Assembly: GCF_003012775.1 (NCBI RefSeq)
Contig: NZ_PXYG01000001.1
Location: forward strand, 496,001 to 560,000
Source of the DNA: Zobellella endophytica
GTDB taxonomy: Bacteria > Pseudomonadota > Gammaproteobacteria > Enterobacterales > Aeromonadaceae
Direction of reading: 5' to 3'
DNA: 64,000 nt
The translations under genes were made by a program, and so were the position numbers. Under the pieces are notes generated by a model. That model did no database searches. It was not told the origin of the DNA and saw only the letters and a list, made by a program, of their open reading frames with translations. This document shows, in pieces, positions 55,758 through 64,000 of this stretch. Positions within the stretch are counted from its first letter, which is position 1. Each line of letters opens with the position of its first letter.

Positions 55758-56975
55758 TCAATGCGCAGTTCTCCTGGCGGCCAGCGACAGCGTTGCCACC
55801 AGTGGCGTGGCCAGCGCGGCGAACACGGCGATAACACCAGACACGTAGCCGATATTGCCAACCCCCCAGGCCGAGATGCCGAGGCCGCCGATCATGGCGC
55901 CGAGGGCAATGCCGCCGTTGGCGGCGGACACATTGAGCGTGCCGGCCAAAGCCTGGGCCCCGGAAGCGGCGTTCATCACGCGGATCTGGCAGATTGGATA
56001 AAGGGCGGTGTTGGCGATACCCCAGACGGCCAGGGCGACGGCAAACCAGAGGCCGGCACTGGCAAACGCCATGGTCGCGACCATGCCCAGGGCGAGCACC
56101 ACGCTGAAGATGGCGGTGGTGGCGAGCGGTTTTTTGTCCACCCACAGGCCGCCAAGCCAGTTGCCGAACAGGCCGACGGCGCCAAACCCCATCAGCCACC
56201 AGCCCACCCGGGCCGGTTCAATGCCCGCCGATGTTTCCATCATTTCCGCCAGGTAGGTGTAGCCGGCGAACATGGCGGTGAAGATCAAAACCGACAAGAC
56301 GACATTGGCAACAAAGAACGGGCTCTTGAGGATCCTGGCCTGATCCGCCATCGCCACCGGCCGGGGCGCGCGCACGGCCGGCATGCTGATGTATATCAGC
56401 AGCGCGATGGCCAGCGACAGCGCGGCCAGCAGGGCAAAGGCGCCGCGCCAACCGATGGCATCGGAGGCAAGGGTTCCCAGCGGAATGCCGAACAGCATGG
56501 CGGCAGAGATACCGAGATAGACCCTCGACACGGCCCGGCCGCCCTTGCCCGGCCCGGCAATCTGCGCCGCCGTTTCGCTGGCGGTGCCCCAGAACACGGG
56601 CAACGCCAGGGCCGGCAGCAGGCGCGCCACGGCCAGCACCCAGGGGTTCGGCGCGACGGCCGCGAGGCCGTTGGAGAAGGCGAACAGCACCAGGATGCCG
56701 ATAAATAGCCGCTTGCGATCAACATGAGCGAGCCAGGCGGTGAGGAAGGGGCCCGCCACTATCACCACCACCGCGAACAAGGTGACCAACTGGCCGGCGG
56801 TGGCGACCGAGATGGCGAGGTCGCGGGCCAACGCCGGCAACAGCCCGACGATGAGGAATTCGGTGGTGACGATGACAAAGGCGGCCACCGCAAGGATTGA
56901 AATGGACGCAGAACTGCCCCTGGCCGTTGCCAGGCGGGGCTGGGGGTCGTCATTCACGGGGTTAATGGTCGGCAT
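55758..56975 (-). CDS. MFS efflux transporter (DHA1-type)
   Basis: The 405-residue protein has twelve membrane segments and the drug:H+ antiporter-1 pattern: FVIVTTEFLIVGLLPALARD in helix 1, VTLFAVVVIVAGPFLTAWLAHVDRKRL, and GIPLGTLASDAIGWRGAF (motif C-like region). It resembles AraJ/YdhP-type exporters. GGAG precedes ATG. It is divergent from a LysR gene at 57,085, and the 110-base AT-rich region between should hold both promoters. Confidence 0.92.
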   Translation of the reverse strand: MPTINPVNDDPQPRLATARGSSASISILAVAAFVIVTTEFLIVGLLPALARDLAISVATAGQLVTLFAVVVIVAGPFLTAWLAHVDRKRLFIGILVLFAFSNGLAAVAPNPWVLAVARLLPALALPVFWGTASETAAQIAGPGKGGRAVSRVYLGISAAMLFGIPLGTLASDAIGWRGAFALLAALSLAIALLIYISMPAVRAPRPVAMADQARILKSPFFVANVVLSVLIFTAMFAGYTYLAEMMETSAGIEPARVGWWLMGFGAVGLFGNWLGGLWVDKKPLATTAIFSVVLALGMVATMAFASAGLWFAVALAVWGIANTALYPICQIRVMNAASGAQALAGTLNVSAANGGIALGAMIGGLGISAWGVGNIGYVSGVIAVFAALATPLVATLSLAARRTAH

Positions 56976-57084
56976 GGTCTTTACTCCGGAAAAAGAAGGG
57001 CCTTATGTTACAGTGGATAAAAATTCTTTTTATGGATAACATTTACAGATTATTATGGAAATTAATTCTATAAAGGCCTGATTG

Positions 57085-58017
57085 ATGACACCCGCACAAC
57101 GCCTGAAAGGACTCGATACTTTTGTTGCCGTTGCCCAGGCCGGGAGCTTCACGGCGGCGGCCGCCCGGCTGAACCTGACCAACTCGGCGGTGGGCAAGGC
57201 CATCGCCCGGCTTGAGGGGCGCCTGAACCGGCAGTTGTTCGACAGGACGACGCGCCGGCTGGAAATGACGGACGCGGGAGAGGCTTTCTACAAGGTCTGC
57301 GTGCGCGTTCTGGAAGAGCTGGAGGCGGCGGAGCGGCAGCTGTCGGCAGAGCAGCTGATCCCATCGGGGCGGTTGAGAGTGGGTCTTCCCGCCACCTTTG
57401 GCCGAATGCGGGCACTGCCAGCACTGCTGGCGTTTGCTGAAAAACATCGGCAGGTGGTGCCACACGTATCCTTCACCGACCGATTCGTTGACCTGGCCGA
57501 AGACGGGCTGGATGTCGCCGTGAGAATAGGCGGAGCCGATACCTGGCCGGCGACGGTCGGCCATCAATTGCTGGGACACGAGGAACTGATTTTCTGCGCC
57601 TCTCCGGGCTACCTGCTGGCGCATGGAGAGCCGGCATCATTGGCTGAGCTGTTTCATCACGAGGCCGTTCTGTACGGCAGGGCCGATGGCGGCACAAGCC
57701 CCTGGCTGATCAAGGAAGGGCAGGCCCCGCTGGTGCGGCAACAGGTTGAAGGCCGGATAGTGCTCGGCCAGGCCGAGGCGCAGGTTGCGGCGGTGGAGGC
57801 GGGGCTGGGCGTGGCCCAACTCGCCACCTGGCTGGTGGAGCGGCAAATACGTGACGGCAAACTGACAAGGATACTGCCGCAACTGGCCACGCAGGGGCTG
57901 CCATTGCACGTGGTCTGGCAGCGTGGCCGGCAGCACCTGCCGAAGGTTCAAGCCCTGGTGTCTCATTTCGAGGCATCGCTCGACATCCGGCCTGGCAGCT
58001 GTGGTGCTTCCGGTTAG
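57085..58017 (+). CDS. LysR-family regulator divergent from the MFS exporter
   Basis: The 310-residue protein has a LysR helix-turn-helix (GLDTFVAVAQAGSFTAAAARL, then NLTNSAVGKAIARLEGRLN) and an effector domain of the AaeR/DmlR type (SGRLRVGLPATFGRM, HVSFTDRFVDLAEDGLDVAVRIG). ATG 57085 was chosen over a TTG just before it. It likely controls the divergent exporter. Confidence 0.93.
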   Translation: MTPAQRLKGLDTFVAVAQAGSFTAAAARLNLTNSAVGKAIARLEGRLNRQLFDRTTRRLEMTDAGEAFYKVCVRVLEELEAAERQLSAEQLIPSGRLRVGLPATFGRMRALPALLAFAEKHRQVVPHVSFTDRFVDLAEDGLDVAVRIGGADTWPATVGHQLLGHEELIFCASPGYLLAHGEPASLAELFHHEAVLYGRADGGTSPWLIKEGQAPLVRQQVEGRIVLGQAEAQVAAVEAGLGVAQLATWLVERQIRDGKLTRILPQLATQGLPLHVVWQRGRQHLPKVQALVSHFEASLDIRPGSCGASG

Positions 58018-58043
58018 GAGCTGCCGGAACTTCGCCCTTGCAG

Positions 58044-58217
58044 CAGCAGTGCGGAGAATGCGACTTCGTGCTGATCTTCCTGGTCCGGGACATGGAGCAG
58101 TACGTCGAGCTCACGCACCGGCTGTTCCACGACAATAAAAACGTCAAATCATTCAAGACGCTGGTGGCGATGGACAGGGTCAAAACCGGGATGCAGGTCC
58201 CGGTTGACGCGGACTGA
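58044..58217 (+). pseudogene. Lrp/AsnC-family regulator remnant (C-terminal half)
   Basis: The frame reads GECDFVLIFLVRDMEQYVEL, then THRLFHDNKNVKSFKTLVAM and DRVKTGMQVPVDAD with a stop at 58215-58217. This is the beta-alpha-beta effector domain and C-terminus of an Lrp/AsnC regulator, very similar to the family pattern ending in VKxGLxVP. About 55 residues remain and no DNA-binding domain is present; the sequence before it is the end of the LysR gene. Confidence 0.82.
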
Positions 58218-58322
58218 CGCTGCCCGGCGAATGACGGTCCCGCCGGGCATGAATTATTGAGCTCATTTCAATAATGAAGTGAATCCACGTTAATCCATTA
58301 CATCTTGCAGGGAGTTATATTA

Positions 58323-58342
58323 ACAACACGTTAACGGGTTGT
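58323..58342. promoter_or_regulatory. Operator-like palindrome 1 before the DASS symporter
   Basis: A 20-bp near-palindrome (ACAACA / CGTTAACG-centred / GGTTGT) has its centre at 58332/58333, with one mismatched pair. The region from 58,218 to 58,500 is otherwise AT-rich and non-coding. Confidence 0.55.
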
Positions 58343-58351
58343 GGCAATTGA

Positions 58352-58373
58352 TGCCTGACGTTAACGCCAGGCA
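58352..58373. promoter_or_regulatory. Operator-like palindrome 2 before the DASS symporter
   Basis: A 22-bp near-palindrome (TGCCTGA / CGTTAACG-centred / CCAGGCA) has its centre at 58362/58363, exactly 30 bases (three helical turns) from palindrome 1. Both share the central CGTTAACG. They lie about 130-150 bases upstream of the symporter ATG. Confidence 0.6.
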
Positions 58374-58500
58374 AGGTATATAAGGATTATGATTGCATCC
58401 GCCCCGGATGTGATAAACAGACTCGTCCCTATTTTTATATGCCAATGGAAATAACTGAAAGGGTTTTTACCGGCCCAAACAGAAAAGGGAGTTATCGGTC

Positions 58501-60099
58501 ATGTCATCCGTCAGGACATTCTGGAATCAAATGTGGGCTTGGAACGATCAGGCCAAAAAAACGCTGAGGTTTATTCTCACACTGGGGTTGAGTCCGGGTA
58601 ATCAGGATTCGGCCTCGGACAATAAAAGATCGAGGAGTTACAGTAACGCGCAATATATGGGGCTGCTGATGGGGCCGGCCCTGTTCTTTATTATCAATGC
58701 CTTTTTCGCGCCGGCAGGCATGTCGGCCGAGGCGGTGGCGGTATTGGCCATCGTGGCCTGGGTGGCGACCTGGTGGATCACGGAAGCCATTCCCATTCCG
58801 CTCACTTCCCTGCTGCCGCTGATCCTGTTCCCGCTGATGGGCGTGATGAAGACGGGCGCGGTGTCCGCCTCCTACGGCGATCCGTTGATCTTCCTGTTCG
58901 TGGGCAGCTTCATGATGGCGCTGGCCATGGAAAAATGGAACCTGCACCGCCGGGTCGCGCTCGGCATCATTTCCTTCATCGGCACCAACCCGAACATGAT
59001 TATCCTCGGGTTCATGACGGCCACCGCCTTTCTGTCGATGTGGATTTCCAACACCGCCACCACCATGATGATGGTGCCCATGAGCCTGGCGGTCACCAAA
59101 CACATTGCCGACTCCATCCAGAAAAACAGCCCCGGAACCGACACCACGCCCGGCAACTTTCCCTTCGGCACGGCGATGATGCTGGGCACCGCCTATGCGG
59201 CCACCATCGGCGGTTTCGGTACCCTGATCGGTGCCCCCGCCAACACCATACTGGCGGCCACCGTCAAGAAGCTGTACGACGTGGAGATCTCCTTTGCCCA
59301 GTGGCTGCTGTTCGGCATTCCGCTGGTGGCCATACTGGTGCCGCTGATCTGGCTTTACCTGGTCAAGATTGCCTTCCCGATGAAGGTCAAGCATCTCCCC
59401 GGTGGCGTGGAAGTGATTAAAAAGGAGAAGAAGGAACTGGGCAAAATGAGCTTCGAGGAAACCGTGGTGCTGGCGGTGTTCTCGCTGGTCGCCCTGGCAT
59501 GGATAACCCGCAGCTTCGTGCTCAAGGCCCTGATCCCCGGCATCGACGACACCATCATCGCCCTGTGCGGCGCCTTCGTGCTGTTTATCCTGCCGGCCAG
59601 GAACGCCGTCGGCAATATCCTGGACTGGGACACGGTGAAGAAGCTGCCCTGGGGAATACTGTGGCTGTTCGGCGGCGGCCTGGCCATTGCCGGCGGTATC
59701 ACCAGCTCCGGCCTGGATCAGTGGATAGGCGGGCAACTGGTTAACTTCACCGAGGTGCCGCTGTGGCTGACCATAGCGCTGATCGTGGGCGTGATCACCC
59801 TGCTCACCGAGTTCGCCTCCAACACCGCCACCGCCACCATGGTGTATCCCATCGTGGCCGCCGGGGCCGCCGCCCTGGGCATGGATCCCATCATCCTGAT
59901 GGTGGCGGCCTGCATGGGGGCGACCTTTGCCTTTATGTCGCCGGTTGCCGCGCCGCCCAACGCCATCGTGTTCGCGACCGGTTACCTGAAGATAGGTACC
60001 ATGGTGAGGGCCGGGATATGGCTGAACCTGCTCGGCGTGGTGTTCTCGGTGATCATCATCTCGTACCTGGTGCCGCTTATCTTCGGCGGCATGCTCTGA
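58501..60099 (+). CDS. DASS/SLC13-family sodium:anion symporter
   Basis: The 532-residue membrane protein shows DASS/SLC13 patterns: WWITEAIPIPLTSLLPLILF, FVGSFMMALAMEKWNLHRR, MWISNTATTMMMVPMSLAV (SNT motif), GGFGTLIGAPANTIL, and in the second half LLTEFASNTATATMVYPIVA and MSPVAAPPNAIVFATGYLK. It should import di- or tricarboxylates, or sulfate, with sodium. GGGAG precedes the ATG; two palindromes precede the gene, and a terminator follows. Confidence 0.94.
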   Translation: MSSVRTFWNQMWAWNDQAKKTLRFILTLGLSPGNQDSASDNKRSRSYSNAQYMGLLMGPALFFIINAFFAPAGMSAEAVAVLAIVAWVATWWITEAIPIPLTSLLPLILFPLMGVMKTGAVSASYGDPLIFLFVGSFMMALAMEKWNLHRRVALGIISFIGTNPNMIILGFMTATAFLSMWISNTATTMMMVPMSLAVTKHIADSIQKNSPGTDTTPGNFPFGTAMMLGTAYAATIGGFGTLIGAPANTILAATVKKLYDVEISFAQWLLFGIPLVAILVPLIWLYLVKIAFPMKVKHLPGGVEVIKKEKKELGKMSFEETVVLAVFSLVALAWITRSFVLKALIPGIDDTIIALCGAFVLFILPARNAVGNILDWDTVKKLPWGILWLFGGGLAIAGGITSSGLDQWIGGQLVNFTEVPLWLTIALIVGVITLLTEFASNTATATMVYPIVAAGAAALGMDPIILMVAACMGATFAFMSPVAAPPNAIVFATGYLKIGTMVRAGIWLNLLGVVFSVIIISYLVPLIFGGML

Positions 60100-60126
60100 G
60101 CCTCGGGGCGGTGATATAAAATGACG

Positions 60127-60153
60127 AAGGGTGGCAAGGGATGTCGCCCTTTT
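60127..60153 (+). terminator. Rho-independent terminator of the DASS gene
   Basis: AAGGGTGGC (60127-60135) pairs with GTCGCCCTT (60143-60151), including two G-T wobbles, around the loop AAGGGAT. A TTTTCCTTTTT tract follows. It is 28 bases after the stop codon. Confidence 0.75.
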
Positions 60154-60383
60154 CCTTTTTCGTTGACCAGGTTGTCGTCGTATTTATTAGCCAGGCATTC
60201 TCTCTTCAGCGTGACTATTTAAATAGCTGTTCCGAATAGTAGATCAATAAAGACAGCGGGCAGGTACTACTAAGCAGACCCTCTGCGCCAGGGATAGCGC
60301 GGCGGAGCCCCCAGGGATGGGTTTACGGCGTGTCTGTGTGCGGTGCCCGGCCGATGTAGCACCATTAGGATCAGTTATTTAAC

Positions 60384-60449
60384 AGTCACCTCCGCGAAGG
60401 CGGAGGTCCATAACGGTTTGCACTGGACTCCCGTCTTCGCGGGAGTGAC
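60384..60449. repeat. Two-part hairpin repeat (family 2), copy 2
   Basis: The first hairpin is ACCTCCG-CGAAGG-CGGAGGT, followed by a CCATAACGGTTTGCACTGG linker and the second hairpin ACTCCCG-TCTTCG-CGGGAGT. The same two-part order as at 23,807 is kept, with several substitutions. It lies at the border where the AT-rich region begins. Confidence 0.85.
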
Positions 60450-60486
60450 GGGGTAGGGCCAAACAGCTTTCATATTACTTGTTATT

Positions 60487-61392
60487 CTATTTGGGCTCTT
60501 TGCTTTTTTCTTCATAAATGGATTCCCAAAAATTTTCCACAAAATAACCCATGTTACAGGTTGGCCTATACAGTCTAATTTCCAATGAGATATCAAATTC
60601 CTCACCAAATGCTCTTATCAGGGTTCCGTTATTAATATCACCGTCAGCAATAGATTTTGGTAACCAGGCAACGCCTTTGTTCTCTATCACCATCGATAGT
60701 AATACTGGTGACAGATGAGATTCAAATGCAACATCTAAGTTAGGGGTGTGAGTTGTTTTTAATATTTTGGAATCTAATATACGACCAAGCGCAGAGTCTT
60801 CACTGAACTTAAGGAAGGGAATGCTACTCTTTTTAAAAAGATCAGTGCCGAAGCATACCGTGCTACCAATTACAGGTATAAGGTAGTCATGGCCTATAAC
60901 TTTATAAATAAATTGATCTTCAGGTAAATATGTTGGTACATCGGGGTGGCTGTGACATAACAAGAAATTAGCGTCACCATGAATAAGCATCTGTTCACAT
61001 GTTTTCATACTATCAGTGGTTAATCGCATGGACTCAAAAGGAGCTTTGCTGTCGAGAGATCTAACCCATCGAGGAAAAAACATAAAAGAAAGTGAGTAGG
61101 TTGCCGCAAAACGCAACAGCCGTAATTCCTTACCTGCAACTTCATTAGCCTCTATACGAAACTGATAGAGTCGCCTGACCAAGTCTTGAGCAGAGTTAAG
61201 CACTTCGCGACCTGCTGTTGTAAGCGTTGCGCCTTGAGATGTTCGTACAAATAATTCGACGCCCAGCCAGTCTTCTAAAGAGCGGATGCGACGACTAAAC
61301 GCAGGCTGCGTAACGTTTCGATGCTTGGCTGCACGAGAAAAGCTCTCATACTCCGCAAGTGCAATAAAGTCTTCTAACCAATGGAGTTCCAT
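60487..61392 (-). CDS. LysR-family regulator of the fumarase module
   Basis: The 301-residue protein has a LysR N-terminus (LHWLEDFIALAEYESFSRAA, then NVTQPAFSRRIRSLEDWLGV) and an effector domain. The gene is AT-rich, unlike those before it. ATG 61392 was taken in preference to a TTG two codons earlier. It is divergent from the fumarase gene across about 200 AT-rich bases, so it most likely regulates it and the following TctC gene. Confidence 0.92.
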   Translation of the reverse strand: MELHWLEDFIALAEYESFSRAAKHRNVTQPAFSRRIRSLEDWLGVELFVRTSQGATLTTAGREVLNSAQDLVRRLYQFRIEANEVAGKELRLLRFAATYSLSFMFFPRWVRSLDSKAPFESMRLTTDSMKTCEQMLIHGDANFLLCHSHPDVPTYLPEDQFIYKVIGHDYLIPVIGSTVCFGTDLFKKSSIPFLKFSEDSALGRILDSKILKTTHTPNLDVAFESHLSPVLLSMVIENKGVAWLPKSIADGDINNGTLIRAFGEEFDISLEIRLYRPTCNMGYFVENFWESIYEEKSKEPK

Positions 61393-61590
61393 AAGCAATG
61401 CCGATCATGCATAGGGTCGCTCGAAAATAGCATTTCCTGTTGGATGGGTCAATCTAATAGAATCAAGATAAATGAGGGTGATAGTTATCATTTCTATGAA
61501 ATGATATTTTTTAATATTTTTAACCATAGGAATATAAGGTAACTAACGCTGTTGTTGAATTTTTATGTGATAATGGCCCTGGAGGTGTTT

Positions 61591-63216
61591 GTGGAATATA
61601 AAAAAATGTTCCCTGTTGGGAAGAGTAATGTTAACTTCAGAAAGATAACGTCAGATTATGTTTCCATTTCCCATTTTGATGGGAAAGAAATATTAAAGGT
61701 CGATCCCGAAGGTATACGTTTGCTGACAAGGGAGGTATTTAAAGAAATATCCCATAAAGTCAGGCCATCTCACCTTAAACAAGTTCGTGATATTCTTGAT
61801 GATCCTGAAGCATCTGAAAATGATCGATTTGTTGCCTTGCAGATGTTAAAAAATGCATCCATGGCTGTTGGCGGTGTGCTTCCAATGTGCCAGGACACAG
61901 GTACGGCTATCGTCCATGGTAAGCGAGGTAAGTATGTATGGATAGATGGAGAAGAAGAAGCGTATATATCTCAGGGGGTTTATGATGCTTTCACTCAGCT
62001 TAATCTCCGATATTCTCAGATATCTCCGGTTACTTTGTATGAAGAAGTAAACACTCGAAATAACCTTCCGGCTCAGATTGATCTATACAGTAGCGAAGGT
62101 CACGAGTATGAATTCTTATTTATGGCAAAGGGAGGAGGGTCTGCTAATAAAACTTACCTTTTCCAAGAAACAAAAGCTCTCTTGAACCACAAATCTCTTA
62201 TGAACTTCCTTCGGGAAAATCTTAGAAAAATAGGCACCGCAGCATGCCCCCCTTATCACTTGGCAGTTGTTATTGGTGGAACTTCCGCAGAATCAACCCT
62301 GAAAACTGTGAAGCTGGCTACTGCTCGTTATCTCGATGACTTGCCGACACATGGTGGTGAATATGGACAAGCATTTCGAGATTTAGAAACTGAGCAGGAA
62401 ATATTAAAATTAACTCAAGAGTTCGGAATTGGTTGTCAGTTTGATGGAAAGTACTTTTGCCATGATGTAAGGGTTATCAGGTTGCCACGACATGGTGCAT
62501 CTTGTCCTGTTGGTATTGGCGTATCATGTTCAGCGGATCGCCAGGCTGTAGCAAAAATCACTAAAGATGGCATTTTTATCGAGCAACTGGAAGACGATCC
62601 GGCATCTTACCTCCCAGATATATCTGAAGAAGAATTAGGTGGCACGGCAATCCCTATCAACCTAAATGTTCCGATGAATGAGATTCAGGAGCAGTTAACT
62701 AAGTTAAAAGTTAGCACAAGAGTAAGCTTAACTGGGACAATTATTGTAGCCAGAGATATTGCGCATGCGATATTAAAGGATCGGCTCGATAGTGGCGAAG
62801 GCTTGCCAGAGTATTTCAAGAATCATCCAGTGCTATATGCTGGACCGTCGAAAGTGCCTGAAGGCTTTGTGATTGGCTCTCTTGGGCCAACTACTGCAGC
62901 AAGAATGGATCCTTATGTCGATGTGTTTCAGGCAGTTGGGGGTTCCATGGTTATGATAGGAAAAGGCAACCGAAGCCCGATGGTAGCCGCTGCGTGTAAA
63001 AAACATGGTGGTTTTCATCTTGGCTCTATTGGTGGAATATCAGCGTCATTAGCCCAGCATTCCGTAAAGGAAATTGAATGCCTGGAATATCCGGAGCTAG
63101 GGATGGAGGCAATTTGGCGGATAGACGTAGAGGATTTCCCTGCATTTGTTGTCGTTGATGACAAAGGAAATGACTTTTTTAACCCAAATAGAGGTGAAGT
63201 TATTAAGTTAGAATGA
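61591..63216 (+). CDS. Class I (iron-sulfur) fumarate hydratase, FumA-type
   Basis: The protein of about 541 residues aligns along its length with E. coli FumA/FumB as I know them: [80 protein letters not shown] and [16 protein letters not shown]. Cluster cysteines fall in MCQDTG, AACPPYH and HGASCPVG. It interconverts fumarate and malate; closely related enzymes act on tartrate or mesaconate, so the substrate may differ. GTG 61591 has GGAGG five bases upstream; ATG 61570 and TTG 61552 are alternatives. It is AT-rich and divergent from the LysR gene. Confidence 0.93.
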   Translation: MEYKKMFPVGKSNVNFRKITSDYVSISHFDGKEILKVDPEGIRLLTREVFKEISHKVRPSHLKQVRDILDDPEASENDRFVALQMLKNASMAVGGVLPMCQDTGTAIVHGKRGKYVWIDGEEEAYISQGVYDAFTQLNLRYSQISPVTLYEEVNTRNNLPAQIDLYSSEGHEYEFLFMAKGGGSANKTYLFQETKALLNHKSLMNFLRENLRKIGTAACPPYHLAVVIGGTSAESTLKTVKLATARYLDDLPTHGGEYGQAFRDLETEQEILKLTQEFGIGCQFDGKYFCHDVRVIRLPRHGASCPVGIGVSCSADRQAVAKITKDGIFIEQLEDDPASYLPDISEEELGGTAIPINLNVPMNEIQEQLTKLKVSTRVSLTGTIIVARDIAHAILKDRLDSGEGLPEYFKNHPVLYAGPSKVPEGFVIGSLGPTTAARMDPYVDVFQAVGGSMVMIGKGNRSPMVAAACKKHGGFHLGSIGGISASLAQHSVKEIECLEYPELGMEAIWRIDVEDFPAFVVVDDKGNDFFNPNRGEVIKLE

Positions 63217-63380
63217 TTTTTAATGTGAACCGGTATTCTTTTTTATGACACCAAAAAATCATCAATGATGCGAGTGGTTGTCAGGATGGATGCTATACCG
63301 GTTGTTTATCTATGACTCATTCCTATTCCTAACATTACTGCTGGATATGGCAGATAGTCATGTTTTGTTGGTTTGTAACT

Positions 63381-63403
63381 CCGTGATTGACTTTCAATCA
63401 CGG
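63381..63403 (+). promoter_or_regulatory. Intercistronic hairpin before the TctC gene
   Basis: CCGTGATTG (63381-63389) and CAATCACGG (63395-63403) form a perfect 9-bp stem around a five-base loop, between the fumarase and TctC genes. No strong T-run follows, so it may stabilise or process a shared message rather than end it. The rest of the 215-base gap shows nothing clear. Confidence 0.5.
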
Positions 63404-63431
63404 TTAATTAAAACCTGGAGAGGTAAAGGCA

Positions 63432-64000
63432 ATGCGTACTAATAATTTTAAATATGTTTTTGCAACAATCTCGGCCGCCGCGATATTTTCTGTCTCACTG
63501 AACTCAAGTGCGGAGTCTGTGGAGAATTATCCCAGTAAACCCATGAACTATATTATTCCGTTTAGCGCCGGCGGCGAGTCGGACTTGGCCGCTCGCTTTC
63601 AACAGGCATCTTTCGAGAAAGTTGCCGGCGTACCTGCCATCATTCAGTATATGGCAGGTGCTGGAGGGGCTGCGGCCTGGTCACAGTTGAACCGTATGCC
63701 TGGTGATGGCTATACCGTCATGGGTATCAATATCCCCCATACTATCTTGCAACCGCTGCAAAAAGACGTTGGCTACCAGACCGATGACCTGACTCCGGTT
63801 AATTATGATCACTATACTCCTGACGCCATCTTTGTTCTTGCTGACAGCCAGTTTGAGACATTAAATGATTTGATTGACTATGCCAAAAAGAATCCTGCTA
63901 TGGTTACATTCAGTGGTTCTGGCTCTTACTCTTCCAACAATATCGCCCAGGTTCGTTTAGATGAACTTGCTGGTGTGACCACGACTTATATTCCCTACAA
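63432..64000 (+). CDS. TctC-family tricarboxylate-binding protein, cut by the window end
   Basis: The frame starts at ATG 63432 and stays open to the last base, giving about 189 residues of the usual 320 or so. A signal peptide (YVFATISAAAIFSVSLNSSA) is followed by PMNYIIPFSAGGESDLAAR, YMAGAGGAAAWSQLNRMPGD and YTVMGINIPHTILQPLQKDV, the Bug/TctC pattern. With the fumarase and LysR genes it suggests uptake and use of a C4 or hydroxy-dicarboxylate. tctA and tctB would be expected beyond the window. Confidence 0.9.
   Translation, partial: MRTNNFKYVFATISAAAIFSVSLNSSAESVENYPSKPMNYIIPFSAGGESDLAARFQQASFEKVAGVPAIIQYMAGAGGAAAWSQLNRMPGDGYTVMGINIPHTILQPLQKDVGYQTDDLTPVNYDHYTPDAIFVLADSQFETLNDLIDYAKKNPAMVTFSGSGSYSSNNIAQVRLDELAGVTTTYIPY

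Noticed and set aside
61552-61590. Upstream N-terminal extension of the fumarase
   Set aside because: The TTG start has only a weak ribosome site, whereas GGAGG precedes GTG 61591; the extension remains possible but is not preferred.

Overview
The window reads as chromosomal DNA of a GC-rich gammaproteobacterium. The recC-recB-recD order, the 4.5S RNA sequence, a recognisable DUF3157 protein and the general gene style suggest an Aeromonadales-type marine or sediment bacterium (Oceanimonas/Zobellella-like). That assignment is inference from gene content, not from a database search. Coding density is high. Most genes are strongly GC-biased, so long antisense open frames are common and were ignored. 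From about 60,480 to the end, base composition drops visibly to AT-rich.

Layout. 1-9.4 kb is a DNA repair block: the end of recC, overlapping recB and recD, a tandem array of paired palindromes, and a FAN1-type VRR-NUC nuclease. 9.4-15.8 kb holds a DUF3455 secreted protein, an ECF sigma/anti-sigma pair, a periplasmic-sensing GGDEF/EAL protein, a scrambled LysE/AraC remnant, a DUF3157 protein and a lipoprotein. 15.8-22.2 kb has an MFS exporter, asnB, a patatin-like lipase, a Mut7-C protein, a 2OG-Fe(II) oxygenase and the SRP RNA gene ffs. 22.4-23.7 kb is a decayed IS4-family element. 23.9-33.4 kb has an MFS transporter, a broken phzF beside a MocR-type regulator with a perfect 28-bp palindromic operator, a fused SecDF, a Ca/Na antiporter, and a LysE exporter divergent from a GlxA-type regulator.

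33.5-37.6 kb looks like a beta-alanine/omega-amino acid catabolic locus (LysR, omega-aminotransferase, methylmalonate-semialdehyde dehydrogenase), but the dehydrogenase has lost its C-terminus. 37.8-48.1 kb is a tricarboxylate locus. It contains acnD, prpF, a tripartite tricarboxylate transporter (tctC-tctB-tctA) and an extra binding protein on one strand. A divergent GntR regulator with two winged helices and two matched operators faces it, and a dihydrodipicolinate synthase-family aldolase lies beyond. No prpB or prpC is present, so this is not a complete methylcitrate cycle here.

48.2-55.7 kb holds a PaiB-like flavin protein, a B3/B4-domain protein divergent from an XRE-cupin regulator, and a MocDEF-like oxygenase system (desaturase-fold enzyme, Rieske ferredoxin, ferredoxin reductase) with a TIM-barrel isomerase and a LacI regulator. 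A VOC protein, an MFS exporter/LysR pair, an Lrp remnant and a DASS anion symporter follow. The symporter has two palindromic operators exactly 30 bp apart. The last 3.5 kb is an AT-rich, probably acquired LysR / class I fumarase / TctC module.

Recurring themes are uptake and catabolism of organic acids, each set with its own local regulator; considerable gene decay (phzF, mmsA, LysE/AraC, two Lrp remnants, an IS4 transposase); and at least three families of intergenic palindromic repeats. The most notable repeat family pairs a TCGAA/TTCGA palindrome with a GTCCAYT/ARTGGAC palindrome, occurs at three separate loci, and shows a compensatory base change in one stem.
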